NCBI GenBank assembly: GCA_027943335.1
Contig: BSBK01001577.1
Coordinates: forward strand, 188,501-252,500
Source of the DNA: Chamaecyparis obtusa
Taxonomy: Eukaryota; Streptophyta; Pinopsida; Cupressales; Cupressaceae
Length of the DNA stretch: 64,000 nucleotides
Reading direction: 5' to 3'
In this document: piece by piece, positions 22,821-35,759 of the stretch
How positions within the stretch are numbered: position 1 is the first letter of the stretch
Layout of the letters: each line of letters opens with the position of its first letter
Notes under the pieces: model-generated
The model's database searches: none
Seen by the model: the letters and a program-made list of their open reading frames with translations, nothing else
Told to the model about the DNA's origin: nothing
Translations under genes and position numbers: made by a program

Positions 22821-25139
22821 TCATTGTGTCGATGGAGATGCAGTGGATGTCATAGTCTTCCCAGTGCGCTCACTTGTCCTCCTATCTAGACTCTTTTGTA
22901 GCTCGACCTGATAAAAAAAAAATTTAGATAGAGATAACTAATATACATCAAAATTGAATTATACAATGACATAAAATTGAATATTGGCTTACCGCTAGCA
23001 AATAGTCACTATGTTCATCCACCGAAGGTGCATACTGGTGATCTGGAGTCATAAGTCCCTACAAAAATGATCAAAATAATAATTAAAATACATACATGGA
23101 TATCATTATAAAATTCAATGCAAACTATTAAAATAACAATTAAAGTTAAGTGATCTCTTTCATACCTCAGTCAATGCTTCAGAACTAGCTACTGCTGCAG
23201 CTACTCCATGATCCAAAGTATCACAGATAGAAGGAGGAGTCTCTGATGTCAAAAGCTGAAAATGAAATAAAAAAAGTAAATTATGCAGTTATCTAGATTA
23301 CATATATTTTTTACAACCCTACTAATGAGTAAATGATACCTCTGTGAAGGTTCCACCGTGTCCTCTGGTGTGTAGTGTCGAAGTTGAAGATCCAACATTC
23401 AACTAGTGCACATGTACATGGAAAATTATAAGATAACCATTCATATAAGAATGTACTATTGACAAGTTAATTATAATGCATTATTATGTATGTATACCTG
23501 TGGACTCAATGGTGACCTCACAAACCCAGGTGAAAGAATGTAATCATCGTGCCTCTAGATTTTGATCATAATTTGTCTAGTAATTTAGTCATTAATTCAT
23601 TAATTAAATATGATCAAGTAAATCTAATTAATATGCAAATAAAGATACCTCAAGGAAAGTTGCATGATGCCCTTCACTATCTATTGTGAACATTGATGGT
23701 CCACCAGTGCACATCTAATGCACATGCACAATAAGTTAGGATACAATTATTCATATAATTACATAATAATCAAATATGTTAATTAAATGTTTTATTCGAT
23801 ACATACTTGTGCAATTGAAAATGATGTGTAAAAGGGGACATTAGGATCATTTCCACTTCCACTGCCACTACCACTACTACTGACACTCTTGCCCTGAATT
23901 TTCATCATAAATAATAGATACTAAATTAAATAGTTATTCTTTTATAAATGAAATATAATCAAAGCAATTTAATGAACTTGGAAATATTTACCTATGTTAA
24001 TGCCAAATGTCATATTTAGAAAGTTATCAGTCATCAATCCAGAATCCTCTTGCTCTCTCTCGCTAGTACCAAATGTGCACAAGCACCCACATGACCGACA
24101 AATATGCCCCCTTGAGGATTGACCATAGTCACCCTCAACTAAAGGAGTACCACACTGAATGAGAGTCTATGTCAGAGCACTAATCGTGCCTAGTGTGTCT
24201 ACCTCTACATGTTCCTTCACAACGAAAGGAATACTAACATGATCCAATGGTGGCTTGCCACTAACAACCCTAGGTGTGTTAGGGTCATGATGTACCCCTG
24301 CTCGATCAAATGATGAACCCCCTCCTCTACCCTGAGAATCTAGCATGTCAAAATAATTTGGCACCTCCTTGAGTACAAACTCACAATAGAGTTTCCTCAA
24401 GAAATATATAGGAAGCTCATGATTGTTACAAGGAGGCGAATCAAAGACCATCCACCATCTCTCCCAAAAAAAATTTTTAATGTCTTCATTTACACACCAA
24501 TGAATTGGGAACCTCCTTGTTGTAGTTCTAAGAGTATTTGTGTCCCTTGGTTTTTTAAATAGCTGGCAAATGTCATCTTTTGTGATTTTTTTCTTTTTAT
24601 GTCCGCATAAGATAATTTATTTGCACAATATTGTTTTTGTTCTTCTCTATTATCCCACCATATATTAATTTGCCCACTAACTACGCTTACATGGGTCAAG
24701 ATTGCTTGCAATGATTTTGCAAGTCTTTCCCTTCCGGGATTTGTACCACTAGAATCTTTTAACCTATTAATTAAAGATTCTAATTCTTTTTGCCCTCTTT
24801 CAATTTGGTTCAACAAATTTTGTTGTGTTCCAAGAGGAGGTTTCTTGATTGGTGGAGGCAATTGAGGTTCATTTTCTTCATTTCTTTCTTCATTCAGTTC
24901 TTCATGAGGAGACAGAGGGTTTGGTGGAGGGAGATTATTTCTTCTTGGTAATTAAAAAAACTACATTTTAAAATATTGATTACACAAAAAATTTAAACAA
25001 AAACTAATTTGGAAAAAACAAATTTAAATAAAAACAAATTGCAACAAAACTAAAATTTTAAAACAACTAAGAGGCATGATAAGTTGTAAAAACACTTACC
25101 TCTTCTCTCGGATCGAACTTGACGATGTCGTGGAGCCAT
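22821..25139 (-). CDS. multi-exon gene of unknown function, 5' part apparently damaged
   Basis: Read on the minus strand, seven 3' exons have clean GT-AG borders and all are phase 0: 23893-23807, 23714-23649, 23554-23498, 23402-23340, 23255-23166, 23058-22993 and the last, 22907-22821, ending in TGA. They encode a Ser/Thr/Gly-rich tail (GKSVSSSGSGSGSG, RSPLSPQ, LHTRGHGGTFTE). A larger upstream exon (about 24957-23992) holds two open stretches, 24861-24490 and 24451-24167, in different frames. It contains a TAG at 24167 and runs into the donor at 23992 out of phase. A short first exon may start at the ATG at 25139 (donor after 25100). No domain is recognised. It is a decaying gene, or one whose 5' splicing I have misread. 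Confidence 0.55.
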
Positions 25140-25282
25140 TTGATCGATGAACAAACAAAAATAATTGACTCACAAGAAACTATAATAGGGCATGTACACT
25201 TTCAAATCTTCTCTTAGCTGAAAGAAAAATGAGCTCAAACCCACGTGCAGCAAAAATATATAAGTTTTTACAAAGGACGTAC

Positions 25283-25369
25283 GCCCTATAGGGAATATGC
25301 CCTTTGGCTTGGATTTCCCAAGCCTAAGGCTTGGGTAACCCAAGCCATAGGGCATGCACCCTATAGGGC
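25283..25369. repeat. long near-perfect hairpin
   Basis: Two arms of about 42 bases around a three-base TAA loop; both arms carry CCCTATAGGG at the outside and CCCAAGCC at the tip, with about seven mismatches. Weak complementarity extends a few bases further out. It lies 144-230 bp upstream of the putative ATG at 25139 on the minus strand, so it could be in a promoter or 5' UTR. Confidence 0.8.
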
Positions 25370-25571
25370 ACACACCCTTTAGTGTGTGTGCACTATGCAT
25401 GATGGGGGGCCAAAAAGAAAAGTGGCATCTTTATGGTCCCCCATCTTTGTGCACTTACCCTAGGTAAACCAAAAACATAAGATACCCTATTCAAATTAAC
25501 TGACCTCCCTCTATTAGCTCTTCATATAATACCATAATTGTCTCAACTACTTCCATCAATGATCATCCATG

Positions 25572-28545
25572 TCAATGTGGCAAGACCAAGGCTTGAATCT
25601 CTCCAATGTTTTCCCACACCACAATTTCCCTCTTTGATGGCCAAGTTACCTCTCTAACTATCTCCAAGTCTTCAAGGCATTTGTTCCACTTGGCATTCAT
25701 CATGGCTCGAGATTCAGCAACAAACTTATTCATGTCAATCTCTTGCTTGTACAATTCATCCGCAACTTCATAAAAAATTAAAATGTCAGCATCACCAACA
25801 AAATAAGAAGCCACCTTGCTACATTCCAAAATTTGGTTGAAAGAATCAACCCACTCCTTCCATTCCTTCAAGTGTCTCTCTTTGTCCACAATATTAGGGA
25901 TATATCCTTCACACTCTTCAGAAAAAACCTTTAGCTTTGCTTGAACGTTTTGTAAATTGCCAGTGAAAAATGCATACAAATCCTTTACTAATAACACCAT
26001 TTCCTTAACATCAATTATTTTGTTAGGTAACTCCATTTTTTTTCTCATCAGTAAAACTAACCTATCAAAGAATTGCAAGTATGGGCCCCAAGTATTAAAT
26101 AATGGGGTGAGTACAGAAAAGGCATTAGAACATTGATATTCTGTCCCCTACAAAGAAATGAAAGTACTATGAAGGATTTGAGACTTCCCTTTTAAAATAT
26201 TTACTCTGTGCAATAGCACCTTCTTCAAAGTCTCCTTTTCAGCAATTCCAGTATCAATAGGCTCAGGCTGATCAACGTTGATTATTACCTTTTTTGTTGC
26301 AAGTTCTAGAGCTAAGCCCCCCTGGGCCCCCTCATGCCCAGTTTTGACCCCTACATCACAAACCTTTGGAAATGCCTTGGACTGATTTTTTAGAGTATTT
26401 ATTTCATCTTTTAGCTCCTTCACAGTCTTATCTAGGAAAAATTTCTTCTTCAGTTCCTCTTCAAACTTCTTTCTAGTTGCCACATAATCTTTGAATGTCT
26501 TGGCTAGCATGTTCTCCAAGTCCTCAACCACTGCTTTATTCATGGAGGATGCATGATGTAGAAGATTTTCTATCTCTGATCCTGTAGTGTCTTGCAACCT
26601 CCATATTAATTGGCTACCCTATGTTGTGTCTTGGATGTCAATCAATCTTGGCTTACTAGGTTCTAGAGCCACACACCATACTGCTAGTGTCTTAGTGTCC
26701 ACATTGAATCCAGAACCCCTCTCTAGTCCATCAGGGCCAAAAGCTTCATAAGCTACAACTTTACCTTGCCTCTTGATTTGGTTAATTAGGAATGAGGACT
26801 CCAAGTCCCATCCAGGGATCAGTAACATGCCACTTCTCTTTATAAGATCTTTTGCCTCCTCCATAGTTAATGTTTTAGTATTGGGATCATAGGCCTATAA
26901 TTTTTCAATCATTTCAACAGTTTTTTCCTAAGATTGCCCTAGTTTCAAAGACAATGTTAATTCATTATGCTTAACTCTAAAGATGAAACTTTTAAACTCA
27001 TCAGACTTGATGAATTCATCATCATCTATAAACTTTTTCGATTGGATGACCCTGTCATCCAATCTAGCTACAGCCAATTCTAACTCATCTAGCACCTTTT
27101 CTCCCTCATCTTCCATTGATGTCAAAATTGTTGTCTTAAGTCAGCAAAGTAATGGCTATTACCTGGCTGGATTGGTCGTTGCTTTTGCCTTGCCTTTTGT
27201 GGTACATTCATCAACTTTTGTTTCTTTGATGGCCCCTGCTCAGATGTGGATGGCTCATCTTATTTTGCTTCTACCATAAACACCACATTTGGTTCAACTT
27301 CCTCAGGGTTTATTCTGTCCTCCTCCTTCTCCTCACTGATGTCTAAAAATTTAGACATAATATCTTCATAATTCTCTATACACATGTCAATTCTCACAAT
27401 GTATTTGAGATCAGGAAAGAAATCGGGGAAGGTAGGGTTTGTCTTTTTCAATTGTTCATCTACACTTACAATATTTTTCCATTTACAAGTTCTCTCATCA
27501 TAGGTATCTTTACTATAAATATTTATTATAACATCCTCCTCTTCCATAGGCTTATTTAGAGCCAAATTGTAATTCCTCATTTCTCTCAATTCTACTCTAA
27601 CGAAGTCTTCAGGGTCATACATCCTTGCTTTACCAGAGGCAAATTTGAATTGTCTTAAGAATTCATGGATTTGGTCCACAACATCTTTACCTATAGATAA
27701 ATCCCCTATTTGGAACCGCCTTTCCAAAAAGGTTCCCTTATGTCTTTTAGGGCCTAAGTGCTCTCTATCCATCATGATAAGCTGCCACATGAATTCTACA
27801 ATTGCCAATATTTCTCAAATAAATTGTGGTAGTGGAGGTTGAGGGCAAGCATACACTCTTATAACAGTAAAATTATCAAAAAAAAAATATCACCCCAATT
27901 GTGTTTAATGTCATTGTCAATTTTAAATGCTAAGGGTCTAAGCAATTTTCTAACAAGTAAAGGAAATCTATCCCTCACAATACCTAACATGTTCATTACT
28001 GGATCCAAAAAATCACTATAAAAAGAAATGGAATTAGAGAAATGGTATGTTCTATGCCATAACCTAGTCCAAAGCTCAACCATAATAGTTCCTCCTACAT
28101 TCTCAGTCTCATCGATGAACTCTGGGTTGATGTAGCCAATATTGCAATAGAGGATCAGGTGCATCAATATGGAGTAGTGATTGAACTTGAAGCTTTTCAA
28201 ATCAGTCTTCGCATTCATCAACTTAGTGTGCATTAAATTAATTATGTGCCCCGCATAATAAAACTCCTCATTGGTTTACAGGTCCTAAAGCTCTGTAGCC
28301 ATGACAAAAATGTCAGAAGTCACTGTCAAACCTCCATCTAGTCCAATAACTTTGTGTAGACCGTAGATGGTATTCTGGAAATAGGGAAAGAAAAGCTCAA
28401 TATAAAATGAATCTACAACCTTCTTTAGTAACAACCCTGCCTCTTTATTTTCTCTAGGAATATGCCTCCTCATAACCCTTCCATGGTAGTAACCTTTATG
28501 TCTATTAAATGGGGCCTCCTCTTCTGCTAGGTCAATATCCACACT
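25572..28545 (-). pseudogene. unknown large ORF, downstream part (interrupted by a copia element)
   Basis: Continues in frame from 35760-36203 once the copia element and one target-site copy are removed. The protein begins SVDIDLAEEEAPFNRHK and ends after a Lys/Glu-rich part predicted to form coiled coils (about 26148-26597: EEELKKKFFLDKTVKELKDE). A basic SKKQKL/KARQKQR stretch at about 27170-27240 could be a nuclear signal. Damage includes stops at 28285, near 28276, near 27810, at 27260, at 26928 and near 26619. A frameshift sits at the nine-base A run near 27880 and another near 27130-27170. I cannot name the family. Its N-terminal part resembles the extra ORF at 51.9-54.9 kb. Confidence 0.6.
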
Positions 28546-28550
28546 CATAG

Positions 28551-29857
28551 TGTTAGGAATATTCCCAAGAGATAACTAATAGGGGGGGATGAATCAATTA
28601 TCTAAAAGTTTCAATTATTTATCCAATTAAGTATACTTAAACATTAAAGCATAAACACTATGAAAGAACACTTTAACAAAACACCAATCTTTTGGTTACG
28701 GGGAAACCCAAATAGGTAAAAATCCCGATGGGATTTAAACACCCACTAATAATCTGCACTAGTGTATAATGATCATTGTTAGAAGATCCTCAACCCTATT
28801 AGGAGTTTCTTTACAATTCATTTAGTACACTAGACCTAGTCAAGGGTTGGACCCTATTAGGATTCTTTTACAATTAACCCTGTTAGGGGTGAGGATGCAC
28901 TGTCTGAGAGCTCACTACTAAAAGGGTGAAGGATACAACCTTCTGAATAACATATATGCACTATATCTGGATCTTGGTGAGCTACACTATAGACCTGCTA
29001 TCCTAATCAATTCCATTTAATAGCATAATGAATCTTCTATGTCACATAGACCTCTTCTTGATGGCTCAACACTTCACACACTCTGCTCTACTCTATTCAA
29101 TTAGCTCTGAACCACACTGCTAGAGATCACAAATGACCGACTATAAATATCTTTCCTCCAGATGATATAATCAAGTCATCCTATTAGAACCTCCTTGAAA
29201 TCACAATAGAGAAACATTAACATGCTCCAATAACAAAATTTTCAGCTCTAGTTAGCACGCAACACATTCTAGGACCTGTCCAATATAATAATAATAATTG
29301 CAGGCTACACACTGGTCAGCTCTACCAAAATAACTAGAACTTACTCCTTAGGCTGAATTACTTTATGTGCTCTTGACCAAATGTTCTTAACTCTTCTCCA
29401 AGCATAAATCCAAGGGTGTATACCATGATGATAGGTGCAATTGAAGAACCAGTACGATCTTTGTCAAGTCCATTAGATAAACACAAGAAACTATAATTGT
29501 TGAACATTGACTGAATAAATTCACTTCTACTACACATTAGACTATGTGCTCATGAATGTAACAACACTAACATGTCTCCTTCACATATCCAAATGTGCAA
29601 GGCTCCACTACAACTATATAGACAACTACACATAGAACACTGCCTATAACTCTGTCAGGAACACTGCTGACACAAGTTACTATATAACTATCTTTACTCA
29701 CACTTAACCTCTACGTCCATGATATCATGCTGATAAAATGTCCATGCTACATATACTATAAGCTCACTACATAATACTTCCATGCATGCTACTTACCATA
29801 TGTTGTCATCAATGACAAACATATAGTCAGCCTTGGCTTGCTGGAAAATCTCCAACA
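28551..29857 (-). repeat. 3' LTR of the copia element
   Basis: On the minus strand it runs TGTTGGAGATTTTCC to CCTAACA. It begins immediately after the polypurine tract at 29858-29870. Confidence 0.9.
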
Positions 29858-29870
29858 ATCTCCCCCTTTG
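29858..29870 (-). promoter_or_regulatory. copia polypurine tract
   Basis: Minus-strand CCAAAGGGGGAGAT abuts the TG start of the 3' LTR. Confidence 0.8.
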
Positions 29871-30368
29871 GCATTGATGGCAACATATGGAATGAAAAAC
29901 ACCACCAGTCTAAAAGTACAATTCTTTTATAACATTCTCCATTTCCTCATCAAAACTCCCCCAAGGATGAATCCTCCTTCTGCTGCAATATCTTCTAACA
30001 TTCTTCATTTCCTCAACTGAACTACTTCCAAGACTGAATACTACTCCACCTTATTGCCTATGCTACTCCTCCTTACTGATGATTGTTACTTCTCTTTTTA
30101 TACAATTTTCATGACTATATTATACTCCCCCTTTTTATTAGTTTTTCATTACTATATACTCCCCCTTTGACATCAATCGCAAAGGGTGCCAAACATTTAA
30201 GCTCTGGCACTACTCTGGAAGTAGAGTAGTCAACCCTCCATCAATCGCTGAGGACTGATGCACTCTCCATATTCTCTAATCAGAATCAGGGAAGGGAATT
30301 ACTCCCAAGTTCTCCTTGAGATACTCAAAAGGGTCCTTTGGTAAAGGCTTTGTGAATATATCTGCTAA

Positions 30369-31000
30369 CTACTCCTTTGTACTCACATAGTCCAACATGA
30401 CTTCTTTTTCTACCACTTTCTCTCTTAGGAAGTGATACTTGATCTCAATATGCTTTGTATTTGCATGCATCACAGTGTTCTTTGACATATTGATAGTGCT
30501 AGTGTTATCATAATGAATAACAATAGGATAATCAATCTGAATACCAGAGTCCTTAACCATCTGCTTGATCCAAACAATTATAGAATAATTCAATGCTACT
30601 ACTACATACTCTATTTTTGCTATTGACTAAGATATACAATTCTACTTCTTGCTTATCCAAGTGACCAATCTATCACCAAGAAACACTGCTCCACCTAATG
30701 TACTCTTTCTATCATCCATGCATCCTACCCAATCTGCATCAGTATACATATGAAGTTCAACATTTTATAAATTAGGATACCATAGACCATAATCTATAGT
30801 GCCCTTCAAATATCTGAATATCCTCTTTATTGCCACAAGGTGACTTTATTTAGGCTCTATTGCAAATCTTCCAACTATGCCAACTGCATTTGAAATATCA
30901 GGTCTAGGTTGAGTAAGCTAAATGATTTTACCAATCATAGACTTGTACAATGTAATATTAACTACTAGGGAATCATCTTCCTTTGTAAGCTTGCATCTTG
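30369..31000 (-). pseudogene. pol: copia RNase H region
   Basis: The distal part of pol. The block 30593-30369 shows the typical copia C-terminal RNase H pattern: IHYDNTSTINMSKNTVMHAN, then KHIEIKYHFLREKV. Stretches at 30600-30900 continue the domain in other frames with stops. The Asp of the YDN motif is present. Confidence 0.75.
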
Positions 31001-31990
31001 TAATAATAGGTGTGCCCACTATCTTACAATCATCCATATTGAACCTTTTCAATATCTCTTTCACATACTTAGACTGATTAATGAAAATACCTTTCTTTGT
31101 CTGCTGCACATTTAATCCCAAAAGGTATTTGATAGGACCAATCATGCTCATCTCAAATTCACTCTACATTTCCTAGAAAATTCTTTACTAAGCTTATCAT
31201 TACCACCAAAGATAATGTCATCAACAAATATAGCTACAAGTAACAAACCTTTTGATGTTTCCCTTATGAATAGATTACAATCAGCTGCTCCTTTCTTGAA
31301 TCCAATCTTGGCCAGGTATCCATCAAGTCTCTCATACCAAGCTCTAGGGGCTTGCTTAAGTCCATAGAGGGCTTTCTTCAATCTGCAAACCAAACCAAGC
31401 TTGTCTGATAAGGTGAATCCTTCTAGATGTTCAATGTATACTTCTTCCTTCAACTCACCATTCAAGAATGTTGACTTGACATCCATCTGATAGACCTTGA
31501 AGTTTTTGAATTTTGCATAAGCTAGAAACAACTTAATAGCTTCAAGTATGCTCATAGGTGCAAATGTGTCTGAATAGTCTATGCCTTCTCTCTGCGCATA
31601 TCCTTTTCACACTAATCTTTCTTTATTCCTTACTATTGTACCATCTTTATTCATCTTGTTTTTGAATATCCACTTGGTTCCAATCACATTCTTATCACTA
31701 GGTCTTGGGACCAGTTCCCAAGTATCATTCTTAATGATCTGATCTAGTTCTTCCTTCATTGCATTATGCCAATTAGAATTATTACATGCATCTTCAACAC
31801 TTAAGGCTTCAATTTGAGATAGTAAACATACCGCTTCATCTCCTTTTGAATTCTTTTCTTTGGATCTTGTTATGACTGGACTACTCTAATTTCCAATGAT
31901 GTCTTCCTTTGAATGATATCTAGATGTGAATTGTGGAACTTTAGGTGATTTTATCTCATCTACCTTCTAAGATTCTTCTTCACTCAATTC
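31001..31990 (-). pseudogene. pol: copia reverse transcriptase
   Basis: The block 31555-31148 carries the RT core: KVYQMDVKSTFLNGELKEEV, GLKQAPRAWYERLD and the catalytic FVDDIIFGG (about 31214-31240 read leftwards), with both Asp residues kept. The block 31151-30918 continues with PIKYLLGLNVQQTKKGIFI and SKYVKEILKRF. Stops and at least one frame change (near 31150) separate the parts. Confidence 0.88.
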
Positions 31991-32900
31991 AAGGTCATTG
32001 AATAGTACATTAACACTGTCAAACATTTATTCAACCACTGTCTCAATAATGGTAGGACTAGGTTCTTCTTCAATCATAGGAGCACAATCATGATATCTTT
32101 CTTGAACCATAAACTTTTCATCAATCTTAACATGAGTACTTTCAATGATCTTCTGCAATCTCAAATTAAAACATCTATAAGCTTTTCTTTTAATAGAGTA
32201 ACCAAGGAAAATACCTTCATCACTTCTTGCATCAAACTTGCCAATTACTTCATCTCTCTTGATGCAGAACTTGCTTCCAAAGATTCTAAAGTATTTTACC
32301 ATGGGAACATTACCAAACCATAACTCATAAGGTGTTTTGTCCATGCCAGACCTTAACTAAATTCTATTGGTTGTGTAGATTGCAATATTGACCGCATCTC
32401 TCCAATAGGTGTGTGCCACTTTTCCTTCAATCATGATGGTGTGCATTGTATCAAGAATGATCCTATTCCTTCTTTTTGCAATCCCATTCTGTTGAGGGGT
32501 TCTAGGTACACTCAACTATCTCTTTATGCCATGTTATTCGTAGTACTCATAGAATCTATCAAAGGTGAATTATCCTCCTCTATCTGATCTAAGACACTTG
32601 ATCTGTAATCTAGATTCATTCTCAACCTTAGCTTTGAATATTTTGAACTTGTCAAAGGCTTCTGACTTATCTTTCAAGACCACAACCCACATCATTCTAG
32701 AATAATCATCTAAAAACAAAATGAAGTACCTTTCACCATAGTATGATCTTGTTTGAGTTGGTCCACATAGGTCTGTATGAATTAGATCCAAATTGTTCTC
32801 TCTTGAATTTTGCTTGCTTGTGAATGGATTTCTCACATGCTTTCCCATAACACATTCCCTACATATAGTATCAACTGGTTTTGCTATGCTAGGTAGATCT
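31991..32900 (-). pseudogene. pol: copia integrase
   Basis: The block 32848-32570 holds the catalytic core: DLIHTDLCGPTQTRS (first Asp), FLDDYSRMMWVVVLKDK and LRSDRGG (second Asp). The 32344-32027 block shows the downstream conserved part (TPYELWFGNVPMV, FGSKFCIKRDE, GIFLGYSIKRKAYR). The segment between is out of frame or stopped. Confidence 0.85.
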
Positions 32901-33154
32901 CTTACTACCTTAACATTGCTTATCTTTACTATGTTGTCAAAATTGATATGACAAAGTCTTTTATTCCATAACCAACTGTTATCTACTTTAGCAACAAAAC
33001 AAATTGCTTCAGAATTAAGCTAAAAATTATTACCTTTAGTCTTTGAACCAGATGCAATCATAATACCATCCTTGTTGTTAATGACACAATTGTTGTCTTT
33101 GAACTCCAACTGATAACCTTTGTTAAGAAACTACCCAACACTGAGAAGGTTATG

Positions 33155-33480
33155 CTATAAACCATCAACATAAAGAACATCATTTGTATTGTTCTTTCCA
33201 TCTAAAGTAATAGATCCTCTACCAATGATAGGTTTGTGAGTGTTATCCCCAAATCTAACCATTCCTCCTTTGTACTTGTCTAGATGAACAAATCTATCTT
33301 TATTACCTATCATGTGATGTGAACATCTGCTGTCAATGATCCAATCTATTCTTATGTCTGCTTGTGAAATCAATGCTAGCTCTTGCTCTTTCTTCTCATC
33401 TTCATCAAACATTTTCTCCACTTCTTCAAGAGCTAAAAATCCAATTTCCTCTTCAACTAAATCATCATCAGAAAATCCTT
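33155..33480 (-). pseudogene. pol: copia protease
   Basis: The active site reads WIIDSRCSHHMIGN (about 33330). Related proteases have D-S-G at this spot, so the Gly is replaced by Arg, which would abolish the normal active-site loop. The rest of the fold (GGMVRFGDNTHKPIIGRGSI, DVLYVDGL) is as expected. Confidence 0.85.
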
Positions 33481-34400
33481 TACAAACATATTAACATTCT
33501 TTTCTATACTAATGCTTGTAATTAGTACTGAACTTCTTAACTCTTGTAGGACACTTGGATGCAAAATGACCAACCTTATTACATGGGAAATATTTGAAAG
33601 GTAACTGACCTTCATACTTTCCTTTTCCTTTTCTTTCTTTCTTATAAATCATAGCAATAATATCATCTATCTCTTTGTCCTAATCTTCATCATTAAAATT
33701 ACCAGAGATAGTTAAAGATTTCTTACCATGGACTGATGCTTTGAATGTTGTCTCACTTTTAGGCTCTATCTTTAGATTTGAAATCTCAAAAGCTACAATC
33801 TTGCTGATCAAAGTCTCTCTCTTGAAGTTTGTTTAAATTTGCATGGTCTCCTCAAGGATGTTGATCTTAAGTGCATACTCTGTTGTAAGAGTAGTAGTTA
33901 ACTTATCCATTATATCTTCCTCTGAGATCTCTCCACCATTGTTCCTAATTCTCATAACTTCTTCATTATTCCTTTGATTGTAAGCTCTGATGTCTTCATC
34001 AAGTAGCATCTCCAATTTATTGTATCTTTTCTTCCATGTCCTTGTACGTGCATTCTTAGCTTGTGTGTCTCCTTCAAACATGTCTTCTAGGTACTTCCAT
34101 ATCTTGTGAGGTGTGTCAATTTTCTTTACCTCTAAAAACTCACTATATGATAGTGCGCTGATAAGGGCTTCTTTTGCAATAGCATTCTGATCAAACAAAA
34201 CCTTCTTCTTGCTAGTAGCATCTTCTTTTTCAAGATCTTCAAGAATGGAAATGTGAACTTCTTTGATAGTTACATCAAAAACTTCAAAAGCAATACACTA
34301 TAAATGTGTCACCATCTTGTTCTTCCAATCAGGATAATTTTCTCCATCAAACTTAGGACTGTCTTTTCTAAAGTACACCATCTTATCATCCTCAAGTTGT
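33481..34400 (-). pseudogene. gag: copia gag
   Basis: The block 34198-33833 shows the copia Gag core (SALSYSEFLEVKKIDTPHKI, WKYLEDMFEGD, ARTRTWKKRYNKLEML). The start is probably near 34384 (minus-strand ATG followed by VYFRKDSPKFDGENYPDWK). The zinc knuckle near 33550-33590 reads Y-F-P-C-NKVGHFASKC, so the first Cys of the C-C-H-C set is Tyr. Stops interrupt the frame at 33833 and near 34300. Confidence 0.82.
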
Positions 34401-34424
34401 TAGACTTTCTCTCTGAGGCACTTG

Positions 34425-34436
34425 GCTCTGATACCA
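34425..34436 (-). promoter_or_regulatory. primer-binding site, initiator Met tRNA type
   Basis: Minus-strand TGGTATCAGAGC lies two bases inside the 5' LTR end (CCTAACA-AT-TGGTATCAGAGC), the standard plant copia arrangement. Confidence 0.92.
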
Positions 34437-34438
34437 AT

Positions 34439-35759
34439 TGTTAGGAATAGTCCCAAGAGATAACTGAGAGGGGGGGGGGGGGGCGGGTGGTGTGAATCAG
34501 TTATCTACAAGTTTTAATTCTTTATCCAATTAAGTATACTTAAACATTAAAGCATAAACACTATGAAAGAACACTTTAACACAACACCAATCTTTTGGTT
34601 ATGGGGAAACCCAAATAGGTAAAAACCCCAGTGGGAATTAACACCCACTAATAATCTGCACTAGTGTATAATGATCCTTGTTAGAAGATCCTTAACCCTA
34701 TTAGGAGTTACTTTACAATTCATTTAGTACAATAGACCTAGTCAAGAGTCAGAACCTATTAGGAGTCTTTTACAATTAACCTTGTTAGGGATGAGGATGC
34801 ATTGTCTGAGAGCTCACTGCTTAAAGGGTGAAGGGTGCAACCTTTTGAATAACAAATATGCACTATATCTGGATCTTGGTGAGCTATACTATAGACATGC
34901 TATCCTGATCAGTTCCAATGAATAGAAAAATGAATCTTCTATGTCACATAGACCTCTTCTTGATAGCTCAACACTTTGCACACTCTGCTCTTCTCTATTC
35001 AATCAGCTCTGAACCACACTGCTAGGGATAAAAAATGACTAACTATAAATATCTTTCCTCCAAATGATATAATCAAGTCAGGCTGTGAGAACCTCCTTGA
35101 AATAACAATAGAGAAATATTAACATGATCCAATAATAAATCTATCAGCTCTACTAAGCACGCAACACATTTTGGGACCTGTCCAATATAATAATAATAAC
35201 CACACGCTACACACTAGTCAACTCTACCAAAATAACTGGAACTTACTCCTTAAGATGAATTACTTTAGTCACTCTTAACCAAACATCCTTAAATCTTCTC
35301 CAAGCATAAATCCAAGGGCACATACCATGATGATAGGCACAACTCAAGAACCAATGCAATCTATGTCAACTCCACTAGATAAACACAAGAAATTGTAATT
35401 ACTGAACATTGACTGTATAACTTCACTTCTACTACACATCAGACTATGCATTCATGAATGTAACAACACTAACATGTCTCCTTCACATATCCAAATGCAC
35501 AAGGCTCCATGACAACTGTACGGACAACTACACACAGAACACTACTTGTAACTCTGTCAGGAACACTACTAACACAAGCTACTATATAACTGTCTATACT
35601 CACACTTAACCTCTATGTCCATGATATCATGTTGATAACATGTCCATGCTACGTATACTATAAGATCACTACATAAGACTTCCATGCAGGTTACTTACCA
35701 TATGTTGTCATCAATGACAGACATATAGTCAGCATTGGCTTGCTGGAAAATCTCCAAAA
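34439..35759 (-). repeat. 5' LTR of the copia element
   Basis: Partner of 28551-29857. Its outer end reads TTTTGG instead of TGTTGG. It contains a run of 14 G at about 34470-34483 that is much shorter in the other LTR. Confidence 0.9.

Larger units (their letters stand above)
28551..35759 (-). mobile_element. complete but decayed Ty1/copia retrotransposon
   Basis: Two LTRs of about 1.3 kb (28551-29857 and 34439-35759), roughly 92% alike by eye over the part compared, flank gag, protease, integrase, RT and RNase H, all on the minus strand. The primer-binding site for initiator Met tRNA and the polypurine tract sit where expected. The flanking five bases read CTATG (28550-28546) and CTACA (35764-35760) on the minus strand: a target-site duplication with two transitions. 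Many stops and several frameshifts make it inactive. The integrase-before-RT order identifies it as copia. Confidence 0.93.

Noticed and set aside
24167..25139. Known transposase (CACTA or PIF ORF1)
   Set aside because: Considered from the MAPRHRQVRS start and WERWW motif, but no catalytic or DNA-binding signature could be confirmed.
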